Assembly: GCA_903909905.1 (NCBI GenBank)
Contig: CAIVXP010000233.1
Coordinates: 1 to 10,407, forward strand
Direction of reading: 5' to 3'
DNA: 10,407 nucleotides
From: Akkermansiaceae bacterium
GTDB lineage: Bacteria > Verrucomicrobiota > Verrucomicrobiia > Verrucomicrobiales > Akkermansiaceae
The notes beneath the pieces are model-generated. The model ran no database searches and had not been told where the DNA came from. It saw only the letters and a list, made by a program, of their open reading frames with translations. Below, in pieces: positions 6,376 to 10,407 of the stretch; the stretch's first letter is position 1; the number at the start of each line of letters is the position of its first letter. Both the position numbers and the translations under genes were made by a program.

Positions 6376-7515
6376 TTGAGCGCGCCATTTTCCCTCCTTG
6401 CGACCGACCCCGCCAGCTCCGCCCGACGCGGAATCCTGAGCCTGCCGCACGGCGTTGTCGAAACCCCGATCTTTATGCCGGTCGGCACTCAAGGCTCGGT
6501 CAAAACCCTCCACCCGCTCGAACTCGAGCAACTCGGCGCGCAAATCATCCTCGGCAACACCTACCACCTCTGGCTGCGCCCCGGCCACGAGCTGATCCGC
6601 GAAATGGGCGGGCTTCACGGCTTCACCACCTGGCAAAAGCCATTTCTCACCGACTCGGGCGGATTCCAAGTTTGGTCCTTGGCCAAGCTCCGCAAGATCA
6701 CCGAAGAGGGCGTGCGTTTTCAAAACCACCTTGATGGATCGAAAATGATGCTTACCCCGGAGCTCAGCATGGAAATCCAAGCCTCGCTCGGATCCGACAT
6801 CGCGATGCTCTTCGACGAGTGCCCGCCCTACCCCTGCGATGAAGCCTACGCGGCCCGCTCGCTCGCCCTCACCACCCGCTGGGCACGCCGCTGCAAGGAT
6901 TGGGTCACCACCCACCAACCCATGTCGGGCAATGGCCGCCAACTTCACTTCGGCATCGTCCAGGGATCAATTTATGCTGAGCTCCGCGAGCAATCCGCCC
7001 GCGAGCTCGTGGCGATGGACTTCGATGGCTACGCGGTCGGCGGCGTATCGGTCGGCGAGCCCGAGCATGAAATGTTTCGCGCGATCGAAAATGCCGTGCC
7101 CTTTCTTCCACCCGATAAACCCCGCTACGCGATGGGCCTCGGCACCCCCCCGCAGATTTTGGAAATGATCGCCCGCGGCGTCGACATGTTCGACTGCGTC
7201 ATGCCCACCCGCATGGCCCGCCATGGCGTGGCCTTCACACTCGACGGACCCCTTCACATCAAAAACCTCATCCACGCCAAGGACCCACGCCCGCTCTGCG
7301 AATCCGCCCACCCGCATGTCTCAGGATTCTCCCGATCCTACATTCGCCACCTGTTTCGCGCGGGGGAAATGCTCGCTTTGCGGTTGCTTTCCTTCCACAA
7401 TCTGCATTTCTACATGGGTCTCGTCGCCGGCGCGAGGGAAGCCATCTCTAACGAAAAATTCAACGACTACAAAGACTCCTTCATCAAACGATACAACCAC
7501 AACCCCACATCATGA
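6376..7515 (+). CDS. tgt: tRNA-guanine transglycosylase (queuine tRNA-ribosyltransferase)
   Basis: The enzyme swaps G34 for preQ1 in the anticodon of Asp, Asn, His and Tyr tRNAs, a step of queuosine synthesis. From the TTG at 6376 it has 379 residues, against about 375 in E. coli. TDSGGFQ carries D93, the general acid/base position, and MFDCVMPTR carries D273, the nucleophile that forms the covalent tRNA intermediate. MPVGTQGSVK, QGSIY and YAVGGVSVGEP are also typical. The zinc-binding region is unusual: the family CxCxxC aligns with S310, H312 and V315. The histidine ligand (HNLHFY, H341) is kept, and C308, H312 and H314 lie nearby and could form a different site. Bacterial Tgt normally begins about 15 residues before the ARRG motif, which favours 6376; TTG 6355 is possible. 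No Shine-Dalgarno or clear promoter is seen. It overlaps yajC by four bases and heads the Sec cluster. Confidence 0.95.
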   Translation: MSAPFSLLATDPASSARRGILSLPHGVVETPIFMPVGTQGSVKTLHPLELEQLGAQIILGNTYHLWLRPGHELIREMGGLHGFTTWQKPFLTDSGGFQVWSLAKLRKITEEGVRFQNHLDGSKMMLTPELSMEIQASLGSDIAMLFDECPPYPCDEAYAARSLALTTRWARRCKDWVTTHQPMSGNGRQLHFGIVQGSIYAELREQSARELVAMDFDGYAVGGVSVGEPEHEMFRAIENAVPFLPPDKPRYAMGLGTPPQILEMIARGVDMFDCVMPTRMARHGVAFTLDGPLHIKNLIHAKDPRPLCESAHPHVSGFSRSYIRHLFRAGEMLALRLLSFHNLHFYMGLVAGAREAISNEKFNDYKDSFIKRYNHNPTS

Positions 7516-7844
7516 CCACCAACACACTCCTCACCACCCTCCTCGCCCAAGCCGCACCCGCACCCCAAGGTGGCATCCTCGGTAACCCCCTGATCATGAT
7601 GGGCCTCATGGTCGTCATGTTCTACTTCTTGCTCATCCGCCCGCAACAACGCCAGCGCAAGGAACAAGCCGCCCGCATCGCCGCCCTGCAATCGGGCGAC
7701 AAGGTGGTCACCACCGCCGGCATCCACGGCATCGTCCACAACGTGCGCGAACATACCGTGGTCGTGAAAGTGGCCGAAGGCACGATGATCGAATTCGACA
7801 AGGCCGCCATTGGCAACGTAGCCAAAAAAGAATCCGCGGCATAA
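7512..7844 (+). CDS. yajC: Preprotein translocase accessory subunit YajC
   Basis: YajC is a small inner-membrane protein that associates with SecDF and the SecYEG translocon. This one has 110 residues. One membrane helix (about 26-42, NPLIMMGLMVVMFYFLL) is followed by the signature IRPQQRQRKE and a soluble domain with LQSGDKVVTTAGIHGIV (59-75), all diagnostic. Before the helix is a short AQAAPAPQGG stretch. The ATG lies inside the tgt stop (ATGA, 7512-7515), pointing to translational coupling. No Shine-Dalgarno is present. It ends in tandem in-frame stops, TAATAA. Confidence 0.96.
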   Translation: MTTNTLLTTLLAQAAPAPQGGILGNPLIMMGLMVVMFYFLLIRPQQRQRKEQAARIAALQSGDKVVTTAGIHGIVHNVREHTVVVKVAEGTMIEFDKAAIGNVAKKESAA

Positions 7845-7910
7845 TAAGATCGCACCCACGCGTCTCACGCGCGTCCTACGCCTTCCGCATTTCACCAACC
7901 GCTTTTCGCC
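7845..7910 (+). other. yajC-secDF spacer with small GC-rich hairpin
   Basis: The 66-base spacer contains CGCGT (7859-7863) and ACGCG (7867-7871), which can form a five-base-pair stem with a three-base loop. ACGCG occurs at 7858-7862 and again at 7867-7871. There is no T-tract, so read-through into secDF is expected. No Shine-Dalgarno precedes the secDF ATG. Confidence 0.3.
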
Positions 7911-10364
7911 ATGCTCGCCGCCACCTCATTCTACGAAGATCCGCTCACCATTTTCGTGACCGGCATGATCCTTGTGATCCTCTTCTTCTGGTACTTTGCC
8001 ACCGACATCGAGCGGCGCAAACGCAATGTCGGCACAGTCCTGCTCATTGGCATGACCGCACTCTGCGTACTGGCAGCGACCCCGGTGAAGGAGCGCCTCA
8101 AAGGCGGCATCGACATCGTTGGCGGATCCTCATTCACCCTCCGTGTGCAACCTCGCGAGTCGGACAGCGGCGAGAAAATGGAGGTCACACCCCAGCAGGT
8201 CGAGCAAGCGATTCTTGTTATCGAAAAACGCCTCAACAGCATGGGCACATCCGAGCCGCTGATCGCCCGCCAGGGAGCCGACGGCATCCTCGTTCAAATG
8301 CCCGGAGTCGAACCCGAAACCTCGGCCAAGATCCGCGAAACCCTCGAAAAGGTCGCCAAACTCGAACTGCGCGAGGTGAGCCGCCGCAACGACGAACCCG
8401 GCGACGATGGCAAGCCGCTTGCCGAACGCGTGCAAAACGGTTCGGAAATCATCCCCGGATACAAAGCCTACACACTCAAGGGCAAGGACGAGGACGGCAA
8501 CGAGTACACCCGACCGATCCTTCTCAACCGCCGCATGGCTCTCGGCGGATCCGACATCGCCGATGCCGTGCCATCGCCGCAGCAGGCCGATGCGGTATCC
8601 ATCACGCTCAATGCCGAGGGCACCGACAAAATGATCGCCCTCACCAAAAACATGCGCTCCGGCTTGGATCGCATTGCCATCGTGCTCGACGGCGAAGTGA
8701 TCAGCGCCCCAGTCGTCAACCAAACCCCGCTCGGCAAGCAATTCATCGTCGAAGGCCTGCGTGAGCCGGGCGAAGTGCAAAACCTCGCCAACGCACTCAT
8801 GAACCCACTCGAAAACCCGCTGGTTGTCGAAATGGAAGACACCGTCTCGCCCACCCTCGGCGCGGCAGTCGTCAAGCAAGGCATTTGGGCAGGCATCGTC
8901 GGGCTCACCATCACCGCCCTCTTCGTCCTCCTCTACTACCGCTTCGCAGGCATCATCGCGCTCTTCGGCTTGGCCATCAACGGCGTGATCCTCTTCGGCG
9001 TGATGGCCATGTTCGGCTTCACCTTCTCACTGCCCGGCATCGCGGGCATGATCCTCAGCATCGGCATGGCGGTCGATGCCAACGTGCTCATCTACGAACG
9101 CCTGCGCGAGGAAATGGAGGCTGGAAAGTCGTTCAAAACAGCAATCTCAGCCTCCTACGACAAGGCCTTCACTGCGATCTTCGACTCGAACTTCACCTCG
9201 CTCATCACCGCCGTCCTGCTCTTCATCTTCGGCAGCAGCGCAATCAAGGGTTTCTCCATCACCCTCACCATCGGCATCGTGGCCTCGATGTTCTCCGCGA
9301 TCCTCGTCACCCGCGTGCTTTTCCGCTGGGGCACCGACCTCAACGCGCTCAAAAAAGTCTCATTCCTCAACCTCTTCAAGGCCACGAAATTCGACTTCAT
9401 CGGCAAGTCCCGCGCCTGCGCGCTCCTATCAATCGTGCTGGTGGTGCTCTCGTTGGCCGCCTTCGGCCTGCGCAAGGATCATGCCTTCGGCGTCGACTTC
9501 ACCGGTGGTACCCTCATCAAATTTCAACTCGGCACGGATGTAAAAATTCCCACCGCCGATGTCGAAAAGGCCCTTTCCACCCTCCAACTCGCCAAGGCCG
9601 CCTACCCTCAAGAGCAAGGCAACCCCGCCACCGGCACCCTCCTCACCGTCCGCTGCGACACCAGGGATGCCGACACCATCATCGCCAAACTCCGCGAAAG
9701 CATTCCCGCCCTCGGTGAGAAAAAATCCGAAGCCAACTCCGAAACCGCGGCCGATCACAACTATGTGATCGACAGCAGCAAGGTGGAAGTCTCCGCGCTC
9801 ATCGGCGGCACTTTCCTCAAGGACTCGCTCATCGCCCTTGTCCTCGGCCTCATCGGTATCCTGCTCTACATCACCTTCCGCTTCGAGTTTTCCTTCGCAC
9901 TCGGCGGCTTCGTCGCGATCCTGCACGATGTGATCATTTCCGTTGGCCTCGTGGTCCTGCTTGGCGGCGAACTATCGCTGATCCATGTCGGCGCGATCCT
10001 CACCATCGCCGGCTACTCAATCAACGACACGATCGTTGTCTTCGACCGCATCCGCGAAAACCTCCTCATCCGTGGCGGCTCGATCAAATCGATCATGAAC
10101 GAGGCGATCAACGCGACGCTTTCAAGAACGCTGCTCACCTCGGCAACCACCATCATCACCGTGGCGATCCTCTCGCTCTTCGGCGGATCCTCGCTGCGTG
10201 ACTTCTCGGTCATGATCCTCATCGGTCTCGTCGTCGGCACCTATTCGTCGGTCTTCGTGGCCTCGCCAATCGTGCTCTGGTGGAGCAAGCGCAAAGGTGG
10301 CGACCTCCGCACGGATGTGCTTGCCACCGAGCAAGCCGCCGAGGCCGCCGCTGCCGCACCTTGA
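7911..10364 (+). CDS. secDF: Fused protein translocase subunit SecDF
   Basis: SecD and SecF form an RND-family proton-driven motor that pulls exported proteins from SecYEG on the periplasmic side. Here both halves are one 817-residue chain. SecD half: a hydrophobic helix at about 13-29, a basic ERRKR loop, a second helix at 41-57, then KGGIDIVGGSSF and a large periplasmic domain to about 320. Its membrane bundle carries GMAVDANVLIYER with D389. SecF half (from about 490): FGVDFTGGTLIKF (526-538), a smaller periplasmic domain, then GYSINDTIVVFDRIREN with D706 and LSRTLLTS with R739. D389, D706 and R739 correspond to D340, D637 and R671, described as proton-pathway residues in Thermus SecDF. 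The helix before the usual first SecD helix adds one membrane segment. The tail is alanine-rich (EQAAEAAAAAP). It lies 66 bases after yajC in the same cluster. The ATG at 7911 has no Shine-Dalgarno, and no terminator is seen in the 43 bases left. Confidence 0.97.
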   Translation: MLAATSFYEDPLTIFVTGMILVILFFWYFATDIERRKRNVGTVLLIGMTALCVLAATPVKERLKGGIDIVGGSSFTLRVQPRESDSGEKMEVTPQQVEQAILVIEKRLNSMGTSEPLIARQGADGILVQMPGVEPETSAKIRETLEKVAKLELREVSRRNDEPGDDGKPLAERVQNGSEIIPGYKAYTLKGKDEDGNEYTRPILLNRRMALGGSDIADAVPSPQQADAVSITLNAEGTDKMIALTKNMRSGLDRIAIVLDGEVISAPVVNQTPLGKQFIVEGLREPGEVQNLANALMNPLENPLVVEMEDTVSPTLGAAVVKQGIWAGIVGLTITALFVLLYYRFAGIIALFGLAINGVILFGVMAMFGFTFSLPGIAGMILSIGMAVDANVLIYERLREEMEAGKSFKTAISASYDKAFTAIFDSNFTSLITAVLLFIFGSSAIKGFSITLTIGIVASMFSAILVTRVLFRWGTDLNALKKVSFLNLFKATKFDFIGKSRACALLSIVLVVLSLAAFGLRKDHAFGVDFTGGTLIKFQLGTDVKIPTADVEKALSTLQLAKAAYPQEQGNPATGTLLTVRCDTRDADTIIAKLRESIPALGEKKSEANSETAADHNYVIDSSKVEVSALIGGTFLKDSLIALVLGLIGILLYITFRFEFSFALGGFVAILHDVIISVGLVVLLGGELSLIHVGAILTIAGYSINDTIVVFDRIRENLLIRGGSIKSIMNEAINATLSRTLLTSATTIITVAILSLFGGSSLRDFSVMILIGLVVGTYSSVFVASPIVLWWSKRKGGDLRTDVLATEQAAEAAAAAP

Positions 10365-10407
10365 TGCAGCATTGAAAAAACATCAGGGTTGCGGATTGGA
10401 CCGCGGG

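Noticed and set aside
7858..7874. Terminator between yajC and secDF
   Set aside because: The stem is only five base pairs and is not followed by a T-run.
8130..8879. 249-codon minus-strand frame inside secDF
   Set aside because: Antisense to the SecD periplasmic domain, whose protein sequence is clearly conserved. No recognisable product.
8885..9718. 277-codon plus-strand frame in another phase of secDF
   Set aside because: The product is a run of arginine, histidine and proline typical of a frame-shifted GC-rich gene.

Overview
The window looks like an ordinary chromosomal segment of a moderately GC-rich Gram-negative bacterium, most likely a member of the PVC group close to Verrucomicrobiota. 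The clues are a fused SecDF, a glycine-zipper lipoprotein, a tgt-yajC-secDF cluster, start codons without a Shine-Dalgarno leader, and gene gaps full of very short periodic repeats. The lineage call is inference from gene style and was not tested.

Layout. Bases 1-309 hold no convincing gene. They contain an AAATC(A/T)G repeat and a 132-bp inverted repeat built from three CACGAAA units per arm. Bases 310-3819 (minus strand) are dnaE, the replicative DNA polymerase III alpha subunit. Bases 3940-4632 (minus) encode a small atypical kinase-like protein that is lower in GC than its neighbours. Bases 4733-5623 (minus) encode a membrane protein with an N-terminal GYF_2 (DUF4339) domain. A G-poor divergent spacer with CCAAT-type repeats follows. 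Bases 5797-6255 (plus) encode a SlyB/Pcp-like glycine-zipper lipoprotein, ended by a clear intrinsic terminator (6287-6320). Then comes the plus-strand cluster tgt (start about 6376, end 7515), yajC (7512-7844) and fused secDF (7911-10364).

How the genes fit together. tgt inserts preQ1 into tRNA anticodons. YajC and SecDF are accessory factors of the SecYEG translocon. The tgt-yajC-secD-secF order is widely conserved, and here tgt and yajC share an ATGA overlap, which suggests translational coupling. The lipoprotein and the GYF membrane protein are envelope proteins read from a shared divergent spacer. dnaE is housekeeping. The kinase-like gene is the most accessory-looking item.

I do not see a new multi-gene system. 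The points most worth a second look are the kinase-like protein with a recognisable D-L-R-P-A-N catalytic loop, the Tgt that has lost the CxCxxC zinc ligands, the mirrored CACGAAA inverted repeat behind dnaE, and the repeat families in the spacers.
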